Below, one piece after another: positions 46,813-60,999 of a DNA stretch of 64,000 nt. This DNA comes from Siphonodentalium dalli. Lineage: Eukaryota > Mollusca > Scaphopoda > Gadilida > Siphonodentaliidae. The stretch spans positions 185,546,209 to 185,610,208 of the forward strand of contig CP136064.1 of assembly GCA_032622095.1 (NCBI GenBank), read 5' to 3'. The translations under genes were made by a program, and so were the position numbers. Position 1 is the stretch's first letter. Every line of letters begins with the position of its first letter. The notes below the pieces were generated by a model that saw nothing but the letters and a program-made list of their open reading frames with translations, was not told where the DNA came from and made no database searches.

Positions 46813-49009
46813 TTGAAATTGTTCTAATAGTTTTAATTTTAATTTCAGTAAAAGTTTATTGTTTTTTTTAGAATCACAATACCATGCAAGAGCAGAATAT
46901 TTTTCCACTTTTGGTCAAAGTTTCAAATTTAATATAGACTTATATGTGGGCATCAGAACTTTGCTAAATTCCAAGAAATGTTCACCAAAGTATACTAGTA
47001 CCTGGAAAAGGAATGTTAGCCAATTGTTAGAATGAAATTGTCCAACAGTTGGAAACTTCCAGCCAAGAGGGAGGGTGCATGCAAGGGTACATTTGACATA
47101 CCGGTATTTGGAAATGTTGGCATGGTTGAAAGGGGGGGGGGTGTCAGGTAAGAAATGTTCAACACTTGGAAAGCATGGTCGGTGTCAGTGTAGTTTCAAG
47201 GATAATTTTGCAGTTTTCAGATTCAGATATTAAATTTTTCTCCCATTGTGGTCGAGCTAGGGGGTCATGTTGCCTCCCGCGGTGGCCACTTACAAACAGC
47301 TAATCAATTTATTAAAAAATCGAGGCCTGAATTTGCTTGGAGTTAGACTTCTAGATGCAAGGATTTTGCAGTTTTCAAAATGGTTTTTTTACTGGACCGA
47401 TCGAACTTCCCTCCAGGCTCCCATGTAGTCAAACTATATTCATTAATATAAACTAAAATCAAGGCTGTGAGGTGCTAGTTCGGAAATTCGCCGGGGGAGG
47501 GGTGCAGTTGGGAATTCCAAGGTGGACACCCCCCTTAAATTAGGCCCTATATATGTGTACGCTGAATATACTGTTTTCTTAACTTTCTCATCAAAATAGT
47601 CCGTGTTAGACTTAGACTGTCTCCGAATAGAAGAGTAATTCAGTAAATCAATTTGGGTAAATTTCACTTAGACGTTGAGTAGGCCTACGGCTACGGCACG
47701 GTACAAAGTCCTATCGGTATTATAAATGATATCAAATTAAAATAAAAACTTCGTTAAAACATTGGAATTTGGAGCAGTTTTACTTTTATCAAACATGGAC
47801 AAAACAAAAACAAACCAAAAGTAAAACAATCAAAAGTTTTTAAGTTGTCATCTTTCGTCCATTTCCAATTTCGGAAATGTCACTCTTGGTACCGTGACAT
47901 TGACATTGATCAAAGTTGCAGGCGTGACATTTTGAAATTGATCTGATAGTAAACTTTATATCCCGGTTAAAAAGTTATGAAACGGATATAAATGAACGGA
48001 TAAGTGGGAATATAAAATACTCACATTTTGAATTGTCAAACTGCAGTATCTGTCGTGTTGTATGTTAAGTGTTGGTCCTGGTCATATTGAAAATTTCATA
48101 AACAAACTGTACTTTCGATTTCCAATATCACGAAACTGGGGATGGAACAAACTTCTTCTATTTTCCAGAAAACGTAAGACCGGTTGACGAGTGTACTAAG
48201 TGAACTTGGTGTGACAGTCGTTAATATTAGCAATAACACAGTAATCGATGACAGTAAATTCAGGAACAATGAATGTCTATGCTTTTCTTCAGAATTACCG
48301 CGAAATCTGCGATTGGCTCCTCTGCTGCAGGCACTTTCTTTGTCTGTGGTTCGCTTTAGCCAATCAGCCTGAAATGCACACAGAATGGGAAGATCGTTAT
48401 GGGGCTCACAGTGGGTGTAGAGCGTACTTGCGGACTCATGTTTCATTCATAATTCCGAAATCTGAAATACGTTGGGCACAAAGGCAATTTAGATATCGAT
48501 TCAGTAACAAAATGCCCTTTATTATAGCTTATGCAAACGGCATGCCATAATGCTGACTCACAGGGGCAGAGGAAATTTGAGCTATGTGTTGCCCTATGTA
48601 GGCCTACGTGTGGCAAGTTTAAAATTTGATACTAAGTAGAAAAAATATTGTTATCTATATCTTTGTTCAACAATCTCAACCCATTTGAACCCAATTTGAA
48701 ATTTCTAACTGTGTCAGACTATTCTTGCCATATACATTTAAAAAAAATGTCCAATTGATGCTTATCGAGTCGGTGGGTATATAGGATATAGGGGACTGCA
48801 TGGGTGGACATAAATTACATATATACCCGTGTCGGCACGTGCCTGCTTGCACATTCTTATTTCAAATATATTTTTGAATCGAGTTATTAAATTAACTTCA
48901 TACGGTGGGGGGGGGGGGGGGTAAAAACTTAACATATATAGTTTACATATTGACATGTTTTTAATCCCCTTTCCAATCATTTAGTCTCAATCTGTACTTT
49001 TATATTTAT

Positions 49010-49200
49010 TATTGTCTCAACAGGGGGGGGGGTGGGGGGGGGTCGGGAAAAAAAATTCAGGCACCGTTCATTTCGATAATTTTTTGTACCCACCCCCCAC
49101 CCGCCAATTTTTTTTCCGTTTTCGGCAGTTTTTTTCCGACCATTTTTTGACACCCACCCCCCTTTTAACACTAAAACAGAGATTTGCGGCGGGGAGTTCA
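49010..49200. repeat. Low-complexity block of alternating G, A, C and T runs
   Basis: G tracts (49023-49042), then A and T runs and repeated CACCCCCC words to ~49165. Open frames here are artefacts of composition. G-quadruplex formation is plausible on the + strand near 49023. Confidence 0.6.
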
Positions 49201-50533
49201 CTGTAAACAGCTGTATATGAATTTCTGTGCATACTATTTATCATGGATGTTAACATGGACATGTAAATAGGAATGAATAATTTTGAGGTCATTCGGCCAA
49301 AAAAACATGGCTGCCAGCGGCCATCTTGGATTTCAAAATTTGCAACAAAATACAACACGATAACTGCCTGCAGCCAGTTTACCAGTTAGAATTATTTCTC
49401 TCATTCAAAGTGGTTTTGAAGCCCAACTAATTGCCAAAACACTAAAAAAAAACAATTGCGGAAAAAATTGCCTGTTGGTGGCTTTGACCACCCACCCACC
49501 CCCGGCATACGTGCCGGAATTTTTTTTTCTCACCCCCCCCCCCCCCCCCTGTTCTCAACTTATGTTTACATGTCTGTTATTATGATTGGAATTAAATATG
49601 TTTACAGTAGTTTACAACAAATGAACACGTAGATATCGAATATGCTAAATCCAATCAAAACCTGCATAGTTCATTTCTATATAAACGAAGTGAGAAAATG
49701 GTCCTGTCATATTTAATTTTAGAAAGGAACATTGTTACAATGAACAAAATTGCTTTTAAAGGGACACATAAGACATTCACAGTAGATAGAGTGAAACATC
49801 AAAGGGGGTATCAAAGTCCATCACCACATGGGAAAATATATAGACTTTATTTTTATTTTTGAATATTGAAACCGTGCGCATGTAGTTGAGAGAACTTTGT
49901 TCCGTTTTGGTGTACTCTAAAATCATGACTGAGAAATTAAATAAAACATATTTCATTGCATATTTTAGGTTTTTTTTTGCAGCCATTTTCAGAGCTATTT
50001 TTTATCGTGTGAAGGACCAAAACAAAATACAACTTGACTAACATAACTGTATTATTCAATCACGTTTTCAATAATCTGGCAGACATAAACACTCAATACT
50101 GATTCATCTTTTCCGAAATTATGTAGTTTTATGGTGATTATTTCCTAAAAAAAAATAGTTTTGCAAATGACTGCCCAAAAAAAATATGCAATGAAAAATG
50201 TTTTATTTATTTTCACGCAGACAGTAGACTGAGAGCATACAATGTACCCTAGTTGGGTTAATAGTCTAGATAATTCAGTGTGGTTTTTGCAAATATTTCC
50301 TTCAAATTCTTAATCATTTCAATTCAATTCAATTTAATATACTTTCACACCAAATATGGTCAAATGTATACATACATAATCGACCTATACCTAAACAAAT
50401 CTGGGTTTAAAAACAAACAAAAAAACCCGTGCACTTTTTACATAATTTGAACATATCTCTCATATTGCGAGGGTGCATGAACATGTGTTGTTATAGTACA
50501 GCATATTACGTTGGTTAGGCCTAAACAAAAATA

Positions 50534-51703
50534 CATTTGTTTCCGCTAACGAGCTGAAAAAAATTAGGGTAGGTAGGTAGGCTTAACTATTTTTTTTTTG
50601 TTAACTTTTTTTTTTTAAGTATCTTTAAAAATAACTGTATAATACTTGTCAATAACCCAAACTATGCACTTCCTAGTCCCAATCAGGTTAACCTCAAATG
50701 ACAGAGGAACTAGAAACTCCAATTCATTCTTGCATATGCTTCAATATTTACATATATACTAGTCTATATACTAATATAGTCTTTGATAATCCTAATATTT
50801 CCCATATGGTCTGGCGACAACTGGAGTCAGCCCAGCACCACTGCACTGTCACATATTGGAGTGACCGTCTTGTACCGATCTCTTAATGATGGCTTCACAA
50901 CCCCACCTTCTCCTCCGCATTCAGTGAAGGATCTAGGTATAACCTGAAGGCCTGAGCGGAGGAAGGTTTGGGAGGGGTGACCCCCTGCTGATGGTGGGGG
51001 TTCTCCCACTGGAAATTTTTTGAAAATCCATTGCATTTAGAGCTAATCTAGGCACTTTGAGTCAGTATTTTGAATTTTACTGAGAGGTCAATTTGATCAA
51101 GTTTCTCAAGCATAACTTAAATTTTTTTTTATATATGTATGGATTGGAAATGCTTATAAGTTATTGTCAGATATCTTTTGGTTCAATGGATTATGCTTAT
51201 CCTGCTTGAAAATGAGACTTACCATTATCACTCTAATTCATATAATAGGCTATTTTATAAAATTCAAGTGAGACACATACATAATATACTACATGTAGTA
51301 CAGAAACAATGTCTATTAAGTTAGTAATTACTATTTATATTACTAATCTCTATGTTAATTTTTCATTTGGTATTATGAGATCCCACCTGATAACAAGGTT
51401 GATTCGATCAAATTGTTAATGTTCCTGTACTGTATTTGATTGAAATACTGAAGTCTGAATGCTGAATCATAACAAACCTGAACTGAAACTATTTGAAGTA
51501 TTCACAGATGAAAGCTAGATAAAGCCAAACATACTTTACAGTATGATTCCAACTGTTAAACTTAAATCTTTTTGTAAACTTAAATTTCTTATGTCAATAT
51601 ATATAAATGTTTTGCATCTTGTTATGATATGAATTGGCAATAAAAAGTTTAGGGTCGGGGGGTTTAAAATAGGGTCGTCGGGTTAGCGGAAACAAACGTC
51701 TTT
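50534..51703. repeat. Possible 1.17-kb element with TTTGTTTCCGCTAAC ends
   Basis: 'ttgtttccgctaac' at 50535 and its complement 'gttagcggaaacaaa' at about 51681-51697. Each is followed inward by G(A)GGT-rich sequence (gggtaggtaggtag / ggtcggggggtt). The interior has no frame of interest. Moderate support only. 51704-55117 shows no gene. Confidence 0.45.
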
Positions 51704-54700
51704 TTTGTTTATTTCCCCCTCAAATTGATAGTTTGAAATTGAGATTTTAGAAAAATCACGAATGATGTACATTTGACTACCATGGTGTAACGTAGCATTG
51801 ATTAATTACTTATATGGCGACGAACAGGACGCGTCTAAAAGTGCCAACCGACCGGACCATTCCCGATGTATGGTATAGGCATAATTATACGTCTTCAGTA
51901 AAAATATATGGACAAAGTCGATTGAAATTCTTAACGGTGGGTGTGTTTTTTTTATGTTATTCCTTCCCAAACTACATCGCATGCATATGGGAATATTGAA
52001 ACGAACCATATGTGCGTTTGTGACTTTAAGTACATTTAAACCAACACACAGTCTAGCATGCCACTATGTAACTCGATCGGGGCAGATAAGATCTCCCAGC
52101 ATAGAGAGCATGTTTTCTATTAGTTTGGTAGATTTTCTCACATGTCGCAATCACCATCCCAGAATGAGACGTATCCTGTTTCTTAAATTATTTTTAGACT
52201 TGTGAAGCTATATGGTTACGAACTTGCTTGTAGACGATTCGTGGATTGACACACACACGCATCATGCATCATACCCATTGCATGATATGGCTGGCATAGC
52301 GTTTCAACAATCACGTAATCCTGCGTCATTAAACCACAGTGCCCTGCATGCATGCATCCCCATACTAAGAGTTAGAAGTTGGTCGTCTCACTGTCGTTTA
52401 CATGTATATGGTTGATCCAGTGGCAATCCGTGATATCAGCCAATATATAGCATTCACTTCTGCTCCGTCTTCCTCTCATTCGCCTTCATAATTATATAGT
52501 TTTTACATCCACTATTCTGTCCGACCTGATCACTTGTCCAAAAATATTTCAATTTTCTCTCCATCCATCCAATTTTTTTTTTTTAATTATAATTCTTAAA
52601 GGGATACTGTACGCCAAATGTTGTTTTTGGTTTCTATAGTCTCCGAGTCGGAGAATAAGGTAACAAATTTTCCATTATTTGAAAGTCTGTTGAGTACGAA
52701 GTAGTGTTACGGATGACAAATTCACCGGAATGCAAAAATACAAATTGTCGTTGTCGAGTAATTTTTGTACATTTTTCAACCAAATGTATCAAATAAAAGT
52801 TATATTATATATGCATATACTAGTCCCATATACTCATTTATCATCACTAGTCAGTGAGTGGCTTGAGTTTTCTCCCCGTATCAGCATAATGTTTCAACCG
52901 ATCGTGTGTGCAATGGGTTTACTAATCCAGTATCCCTCAATTATAATTTGATTACGTCTGGTACACGGAAATTCGTATTTTAATTTACGCCATTTTTATG
53001 GCTCCAGCCATAAATTAAATTTATATTAAATTATTAACTTTTAAATTATTAAATTTTAAGATAGCCCATTAACCTGAGCGTTTACAGAATACATATTGGA
53101 CTCAAATTACTTATGTTTCTATATATTATCGATAATAGATCGTTGTTATCATCGGAAATTTATTGGAAATGGCGTACGGTGCCCCTTTAAGCCAGTTATT
53201 GTCCGTTTACCATGCATGCAAATACAAACATGTGACAACACTGACTCTTTTGAACGTCGGTATCTGACCACCAAAACCTTTCATAAATGAGTGCATTGCT
53301 TCAATCATTTTCAAGTACACATGCAAGCAGTGTCAAGTGTCTTGGTATTCATCTTACTATCATCTGGGCTTACTATTCAGGTTATATATTTTTTTTAGAT
53401 CATGCCATGAATCTCTACTCTGCATGGCTAACGCCCGTTGAGATCATATTCCACCAGTACAAAACCTTGGAACTTTTTGAAGTTTTGACAGGAATCTTAT
53501 AAAGTCGAAACATTTTAAGATATTATATGTTCCTTAATAATGTACTTCACTGTAGGTGAAGGACCCAACTCGAAATTTCACGATTTAAGTGACTTTGAGA
53601 GAGGTTTTGCTTCGCGTCGCATACAATTATGGAATTTATCATGGGTAATTAATTCAATGTTTATTGCGATATCGGCTCACAAAAGTCACGGAAAAAGCAT
53701 GCACGTTCGAGTTGGGATCTTCACCTACAGCGAAGTACATTATAAAGGAATAGATAACAACTAAGAAATATATTCCCGCGTTATTTTTTTCGACTGCATA
53801 AGGTTCTCTGTCAAAACTTCAAAAAGTTCCCAGCTTTTGTTCTGGTCGAATATGATCTCTACGGGTGTTAGCCAGAGTAGAGATTCGTGATATGATCTAA
53901 ACAAAAATTCAGATTGAGAAACTCAGACATTACCGGAATATTCTAAAGTGTGCGCCCTGAAAACGTCACAAAGGTTAAAATGGGTACCAAAAAAACCCCC
54001 CCACCGATTCTCAAGGCTGCATGTGTATCCAAAAACACACTGAACCGTATGATCCCCGCAACTCTCCTTCTGATTTTGAAAGGACCCCCAGTATGGAACA
54101 TCTGAAGATTGGGAATGGGTTGACCCATTTCACCACATAATAGACTTGGAACCCACACTATACCAGGACGTGGTCGGCGTATAATTGCGTCATTTCATAA
54201 AAGCATTAAACAAGCTCTAATGGGATAATTTTGCTGCATTCGGAGGAAATAGTCCAATTTGTTCACCAACCAGGCGAATAAATACATAATTACAGGATTG
54301 ACATATTCCATCTTGCGGGGTTATATGCCCATCCTAACTGTTTATGTATTACATGTCAGCCGCATTATTTCAGACTTTTACCAAACCACACGGACACCCG
54401 ATATCTAATTGGAGCTGGTTATATTATACTTTTGTAGCATCACAACCATCAGAAATTCCTTCCACATTGAAACGTGGATAATATCACATTTATAGCGTAC
54501 ATAATGACGATGTGAATTCTAGTATATACACGAATGGAATGGCTGCGAATAAAGAATTAATTAATTCGTGTAAAAATCACGTGCCATGCATGCAATAACA
54601 GGAATATATAGTATTTATAAATATGACTGTTCACACAGCTGAAAAATTTGACCGGTAAAATAAAATTTTATGAAATTCTTCGAATGACAAAATGTGTCTT

Positions 54701-55117
54701 CAGTTCTTTTATCGCTCATAGAGCGATACAATGCCATGGTTTATCGATTGATTCTTGCTATATATTTGAAGGGGTGGTTCGATGTCGGAAAAAAAAACGG
54801 TGTGATGCAAATTTTTATAAAAGTTTAGTTGTTTGGTTAGGAAACATTAAGATATCGTAATTATGTCATTTAGTTTTGTACTGTGCTTACTTGTTGCATC
54901 ATATCTGAATTTGACATGCCCCTATTAGTGACTAGAGAACACTGTATTCATCACCAGGTTGGACACTCATGCTTATATTATATACATACCTGTCCATGTA
55001 ATCCTGATGTGTAACTATTGAAAAGTTACAGGCTGATTGTTTAAGTTACTTCAAGCAACCATTCAAATCGTTTCATTTCAGAGGCACGTGTATTAATTAA
55101 GAAATTACTTGAATACC

Positions 55118-55540
55118 GATTGGGGTCATTGTATTTTGACCGGCAGAGTAATTAAACAAAACTCGTGTGAATCCCTTCGGGGAGGTGCATATAACTCTTC
55201 AATATTGGAGGAAATAAAGATATATATAATGTAATATGCAATCGCATGAATCGGCATAACTTCAGTTACAGGCGGCCTATTAACAACTTTTCGGCAACGT
55301 GCTCAGTGGATTAGCGGACATCGATAATGACTGAGAAAAATGACACCGTGTAATATCCTTTAACAATATTTGCAGACACAGGATCGAGAAAAAGAACATC
55401 ATTTCCCATACCTGACCACCCACACCACCCGCAGTGCATTTTTTCCAGACGAACTTTTTTGGGAACCATGCACCTCCCCGACGGGATTCACACGAGTTTT
55501 GTTTAATTACTCTGCCGGTCAAAATCCAATGACGTCAATC
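55118..55540. mobile_element. 423-bp element with ~70-bp inverted ends
   Basis: Left 'attttgaccggcagagtaat' and 'caaaactcgtgtgaatccc' are mirrored at 55483-55530 ('gggattcacacgagttttg', 'attactctgccggtcaaaat'). Outer ends GATTG/CAATC. Interior ~280 bp, no coding evidence. Non-autonomous DNA transposon, superfamily unknown. Confidence 0.75.
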
Positions 55541-56521
55541 GATCTTCAAGCCATTTCTTATCATAATAGACCAGTACATTTTAATAGAACATTAATAACA
55601 TTAGCAACTTTTCAAAACTACCAAAACAATTGTAAGTAACATATTGTTCAAATTTCAGCACACTCTCCCAATAACAACACGCAGCGATTGTGTGCACATG
55701 GTCGTCTTCGCGTGACGTAGATGGTTCATCGCTTTTTATGAAGTGGATGCTGCAGTTATTGGTTGATGGACATAGGAAACGTTCGTGTAAACCGTATCGC
55801 GATTTGTACTGATTCTTACTGGCCACAACTGTATGAATGTATAGAGGATGTGTGATTATATGATATTATTGAGCCTATAGTCCACTTTCAATACTGCATG
55901 ATATTACACGTACTTCGGGCAGTGACTATCGGGGTCTTATGCTTTCTCGGTAAGTGTGCTGCTATAGTCGACAATGAAGTCAATAAGAATGTACCAGCAT
56001 ATACATGGCTACCTACATAGCACATAAACCCAGTTTGAACGACAAAATATGACAGTATACATTATGACAAAATATTTGCAAATATCATATTATGTGCACT
56101 CTGAGTCTTTTATGCAAGTCACTGGTTAGTGGTTACAAAGACCAGTTTTTTTTGTATATGACGGTAGATCACACACAATTAAGAAATCAAATAATCACCG
56201 ACATACTGCCCATTCATTATATGATGCCATACTGAGTGAATTGGCCAACAAACTTGATCACTGTATGCGTACGTGAATGTTATAGGCCTATATAAGATGC
56301 AATTCTTAGTTTAACTTACATTATACAGCTTTAGTAGAAATTACATATGCAGCAGAAGAAAAACGAGAGACCGATCACGAGCGGCAGATGTTAACCCATC
56401 CCTTGGCGATAGTAAATAACTATGATCGGAATCAGAAATGAGAGTTTTGATGTTGAATTATAGAGTTATACTGTTATGTACTATTATAGACAAATGTACA
56501 TAACACAAATTGTTGGACTTT

Positions 56522-56598
56522 ATGTGTCACTCGCATTTATATAAGAGAATGCACTGGTACATGATATGTAATTCTGCACCGCCACAGCCTTGGGTTAA
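56522..56598. repeat. Decayed family C right-end fragment
   Basis: 'actcgcatttatataagaga', 'atgcactggtacatgatatg', 'ctgcaccgccacagcc' and GGGTTAA (TTAA 56595-56598) match the right half of family C with many changes. Confidence 0.55.
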
Positions 56599-56770
56599 AT
56601 GTGAAAAGGTGACCTGGATATGGACTACTTGGGTTAAGAGAGTCCAATTTAAGTTTACAATGATAATGTATCAAATTCTACCAACAACAGCCATCAAGAT
56701 AAGACACATCACTGCTGACACATTAATGTCAATTATATAGCAGAGCTGTCAACATATCACAGAATTGTTT

Positions 56771-57949
56771 TTTTTTGTTTAAACATATTTTATTGTAATA
56801 TCATATTACAAGAGGGATCGGGGCACAAGTTTTAACAACTTAAATCCGCCCCTCTCCCATTAACATTTTAACAGATACAACGTGGATGACGAACATAACA
56901 TATATACAGGATGATGTATGGTGTGGTTGTGATTGCTGTCAGTCCTATCCTGCTTTTGAAATTTCATCTGAGGTAGTCAACATTTGTAACGCAAAGGAGG
57001 ATCTCGCCTATATTTGTTAGCGGAGGGGGCCTAATTAAAGCGTTTCGTTGATGAAATGTATGAATAAACAAAATGGAAAAGAATTTCATTGCGTCGATTC
57101 GATTCTGATGATATCCCTGTGAGTAAGGAGGAAATGTTAGATATTATAAATTGGTGGGCTGCAATCTTATTGAAGAGTTCGCATCTTTCGGTAGCATACA
57201 GGGGGCACTCAAAGAAATAATGAAAGGCATCTTCGACTTCGTATCCACATGTGCATTTAGAGGTATCAGAGATAAAATTGTTGTACATATCTGATTTTAA
57301 TTCACTACAATAGTTGCGAATTCTGCAGTGTAAAATGCTTAGTTTTCTTGGACCATTAATAAAGAATTGGGGAGGTTTCGTGGGCGGGTCAATTAATTTC
57401 AAATTCATCTTAAATTCAGGAAGAGTACTTACATTTGTAATAGGCTTTGGAAGTTTATTCCAAGATAACGTATACGTACTTTTAGGTAAATAAGAGTTTC
57501 TGAAATGTTCTGTATGCGAACGGTATGAATAGAATTTGTCAGGTTCGCGCATATAATATCGATTACTGGCAACTTGTCTTGATCGGGGTGGCAACATGAG
57601 CGTGAGGTAATTGGGGACTTGGTTGTTTATTATTTTAAACATGGTGTGCAACTCGTGGAGTTCTCGTCGAATTTCAAGCCTTAACCATCCTACTTCGTCA
57701 AACAAGCGATTTATATCTACGGAACGCGTTAATCCTGTTACTATTCTTGCAGCATCATTGTGTATGTCATCGAACTTTTTTAATAAGTAATCTGTTGCTG
57801 TGCCCCACACAACATCGGCATAGTCTATAATTGGTAATATATATGCTATGTATATTTTTTCAAGCGACTTTCGGTCTAGGTCGTACTTCAGTCTTCTTAA
57901 TTGTGAGAGACGCGATGTTGCTTTGTTTGCTATTGTATTTATATGAAAA
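56771..57949 (-). mobile_element. 5'-truncated non-LTR retrotransposon with poly(A) and target duplication
   Basis: On the minus strand it runs from the reverse-transcriptase thumb region to a poly(A) tail (the T run at 56768-56776) with AATAAA at 56789-56794. It is flanked by the 10-bp repeat AGAATTGTTT (56761-56770 and 57950-57959), the last bases of which overlap the poly-T. Such 5' truncation plus poly(A) plus duplication is the mark of target-primed reverse transcription. The 3' UTR is ~260 bp. Confidence 0.85.
57031..57949 (-). pseudogene. Reverse transcriptase C-terminal fragment (LINE ORF2)
   Basis: Open for ~305 codons from the truncation point to the stop at 57031. It includes ANKATSRLSQLRRLKYDL and IYIAYILPIIDYADVVW, the conserved thumb segment of jockey/CR1-like reverse transcriptases. 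Then comes HNDAARIVTG and, near the C-terminus, a zinc-knuckle-like CTCG...H...C motif (C-x-C-x8-H-x4-C). The catalytic palm (the DD-containing motif) is absent because the copy is 5'-truncated, so it cannot be autonomous. The absence of stops suggests a fairly recent insertion. Confidence 0.85.
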
Positions 57950-58265
57950 AGAATTGTTTATGTTGAAGGCTGGCATCTCTATTAAACCAATAACATTTAT
58001 AATGACATCAGACCATATATAGAGTGATATACTCAGCTGTGCAATGCAGCACATATGTTCTAGTTTAATGTTAATATCATGTGATGTGTATTGTTGAAAC
58101 TTTTAAAAAAACTAGATACCATAGCTTTCTCTATCTGCACATTGGCATAAGAAACATCAGAAAATAATATAGCCTTATCAATAGCTAAGTAGTCCAAAGA
58201 CATAGGATGGGATTGGTGAATGGGATTTAATGTCTCTCCAAATTGTTTTACCAGTACATAACACA

Positions 58266-58690
58266 AGATTTTGGACCGATTTAAACCAAATTTGGTGTAG
58301 TGACTCGGGGTACCCTTGGCAGATATATAATGGTGTTAGTTTTTAAAAAATTTCTAACTTAAAATTATTATTTTATCATATATTTTTTTTTTTTTTTTTT
58401 TTTTTTGGTTAAATTGAGCAAGGAATTCAATCTAAATTGAATAATTTTTCAAAAAAAGGGCCATAACTCAGTTTAAAATAGTCGGATCAAACCCATATTC
58501 AAACTCGATCTGTCTTGTGCTGAGAAATTCATATACCAAATTTGGTTCCGATCAGATAGAAAATATTTGAGTTATCGCACCATGCGTAAAGTGTCTACGG
58601 ACAGACAGACGGACGGACGAACGACGAGTGGTCAATCCGTACATCGACACTATGTTTACCATACTATGACATGGGTAAACATAAAAACAA
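58266..58690. repeat. Dispersed repeat K, inverted full copy
   Basis: Complement of 4711-5000: 'catataccaaatttggttcc', GACAGACAGACGGACGGACG (about 58600-58620) and the terminal palindrome 'catactatgacatgggtaaa'. Also has a 24-T run (58383-58406) and is followed by an AAAC microsatellite (58684-58706). Confidence 0.7.
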
Positions 58691-59299
58691 ACAAACAAAC
58701 AAACAATAAATAGAAACACGTGTATACTTACTTACCTATTATATATAGTTGCATATAAGTGTTGATAGTCTGTATATGATTATTATAAAAGCAAAATCCC
58801 TATGGATGGTATCACAAATCCACGTCTTAATATATTAGATTTATTTAACTATACAGTCAAAATATGTGTGTGGTTAGAATATATATATCAACGTGTCTGT
58901 ATAGGGCAATCCCACAAACACGTGCGTGGTGAATATATTGACATATTGGTCACTAATTCGTCGTACGTGCCACAGAATACAATTATCTTATTATTCTTGC
59001 ACGTATCGTACATATGTATACATGATGAAATGCCATATCAGGTTACTGGATATAGTAATATATAATCGCCGATTTTAACCGAGTTAACCTTGCGGCAGTC
59101 TCGGGCACACCTTTTGGAAATACGATAAATTATTTCCTCGCGCCTGATTGATGTCATACAAGACCGAAGTTGCATAATCTGTTCACACGGGCATTGCGTG
59201 CAACAAGGAGACACTTATAATTGCCCCCCCCAGAAACATTGCATGACTTCGGGTGGTGTCTAACAATGCGATATGTAAAATGTTGCTACACTTGAGATC

Positions 59300-60296
59300 C
59301 ACGTACCACTCCCAGCTTCATGGTATACGGTGAACTGGGACGATACTCCCTCGATGTCACCATTAAGGTGAGGATAATTAGCTATTGGATCAAGCTTTTG
59401 AACGGATCAGTTAATTCTCTCGCCCAAAAACTATATCAAACTGCCCTCATGATATCCGAAACTGATGGATTTTACACACCTTGGCTGAGAAAAGTGAAGA
59501 GTATTTTAAATGATTGTGGGTTATCATATATGTGGATCGGACAGAATCCCGCCATAGATTTAAATATAACCATATCGCTGGTGAAACAGAAACTGACTGA
59601 TCAATATATTCAACAATGGCACGAATCGTGTAAACGCTCCAGTCGAGGAGAAATATACAGGATATTAAAACCGGAATTTGGTCAGGAATATTACATCTCC
59701 GAGTTTCGTGATGACATAAAATTTACCCTAGCTCGATTCAGAACAAGCAACCACTCATTACCAATAGAAAAGGGTAGGTGGCATAGTACACCCCGTGATG
59801 ATCGAATATGTACACTGTAACAACGGCAAAATCGGTGACGAAATTCACTATATGTTTTACTGTCAATCATTGTCAACAGAGCGAAAAATGCTGTTGCACA
59901 AGTCACATTGGAATTACCCAAGTCCAATGAAACTAAGAATCTTGTTCTCCACGAGAAAACCATCGATAGCTAGGAGACTCTGTAAATTTGTCAAGATTAT
60001 GGAGGGTCGACTAGTTACTTGATGAGGTCAGGAAGAGGCCGCATACTATGCCTCCACACGGCTGTGCCTTGGGTTGGTATGGTGTGGGGTCCTCGTTGGT
60101 CTTATCCAGTGACTGGTTTACCCTGCCCCTGATAGATTACAGCCAGAACATTATATTTGTATTGAATTGATATATTCCTTATTCGCCCAACACTGCCTCT
60201 GATAGTATGTATACATATGTAAACATGTTTTCTTTCAACCATTGATGTATGGTATAAGAAATAAATATATCTATCTATCTATCTATCTATCTAGAT
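59300..60296 (+). pseudogene. 3' end of a second non-LTR retrotransposon, frameshifted
   Basis: From about 59300 the frame reads VYGELGRYSLDVTIKVRIIS and continues, through IRYWLKL-like and DQYIQQWHE segments, to HSLPIEKGRWHSTPRDDR and stop at 59818. The C-terminal zinc-knuckle part (CNNGKIGDEIHYMFYC) continues in a different frame from about 59813 to the stop at 60022, so there is a frameshift near 59810-59820. A ~270-bp 3' UTR follows, ending in an ATCT microsatellite (about 60268-60294). Clade not assigned. The catalytic domain is missing. Confidence 0.8.
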
Positions 60297-60550
60297 AAGT
60301 GTCCTTCTGAAGACTGGTTCAAAGCTGCATGAATATGTTTTTTATTCGATACCATGCATGATGTATTCTATGAATTGTTTGGCTCATATATATGAGGGTA
60401 TCACACTCCATGAAATACCCCCTGGATCCTGAATAAAAAATTGGGGTGAATGCAAGACAAGGGTAATTTCACATGCACTAATATAACATCATAGATTTCA
60501 CACATTTGCTGAAGTAGTATCCATAACTTGAACATATCAATATATATTGG

Positions 60551-60999
60551 ACTAGCAGATTAGCCCGCCACTGGAGGCATTCGTCCAATGGTTTTGTTCG
60601 AAAAAGCAATTGCAACAGCTTCCGAGACACGTGTGCTGAAAATCTCCCCCCCCCCCCATTCCTAGGAACCCCTAAGTACGAACACAAACATAAGGATCAC
60701 ACAACACGCTCATGTCTGGACACAGACACAACACGCTCATGTCTGGACACAGATACGCTCTTTATCAACGACACTGCCGATACGAACGCTCTTTAACTAT
60801 CACGCGATTAACCCCACAATTCCAAAACGGCTGCAGTCGGAATTGAGAATGAGTGCTCGGAGCTTCTCAAAAGCAATGCGACGACACTTCATCTGGGATT
60901 TTTACCCTTAGATAGGAAGTTTGGTCGAAATCCGTCCGGCAGTTTTCCCGGCCATATATAGCTAACAGACAAACAGAAGTCCAAAAATATATATTAGAT
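60551..60999. repeat. Dispersed repeat family F, copy 3
   Basis: Starts CTAGCAGATTAGCCCGCC and ends 'aacagacaaacagaagtcca' plus AAATATATATTAGAT, like the copy at 9127. Includes a small tandem duplication (acgctcatgtctggacacag twice, about 60705-60752) and a poly-C run near 60649. Confidence 0.6.

Noticed and set aside
48096-48550. Overlapping frames of 116 codons (-) and 100 codons (+)
   Set aside because: No family motif, no convincing splice sites, and mutual overlap; likely by-products of composition.
49012-49358. Several 60-100-codon frames on both strands
   Set aside because: They are produced by G, C, A and T homopolymer runs (Gly/Pro/Lys/Phe-rich translations).
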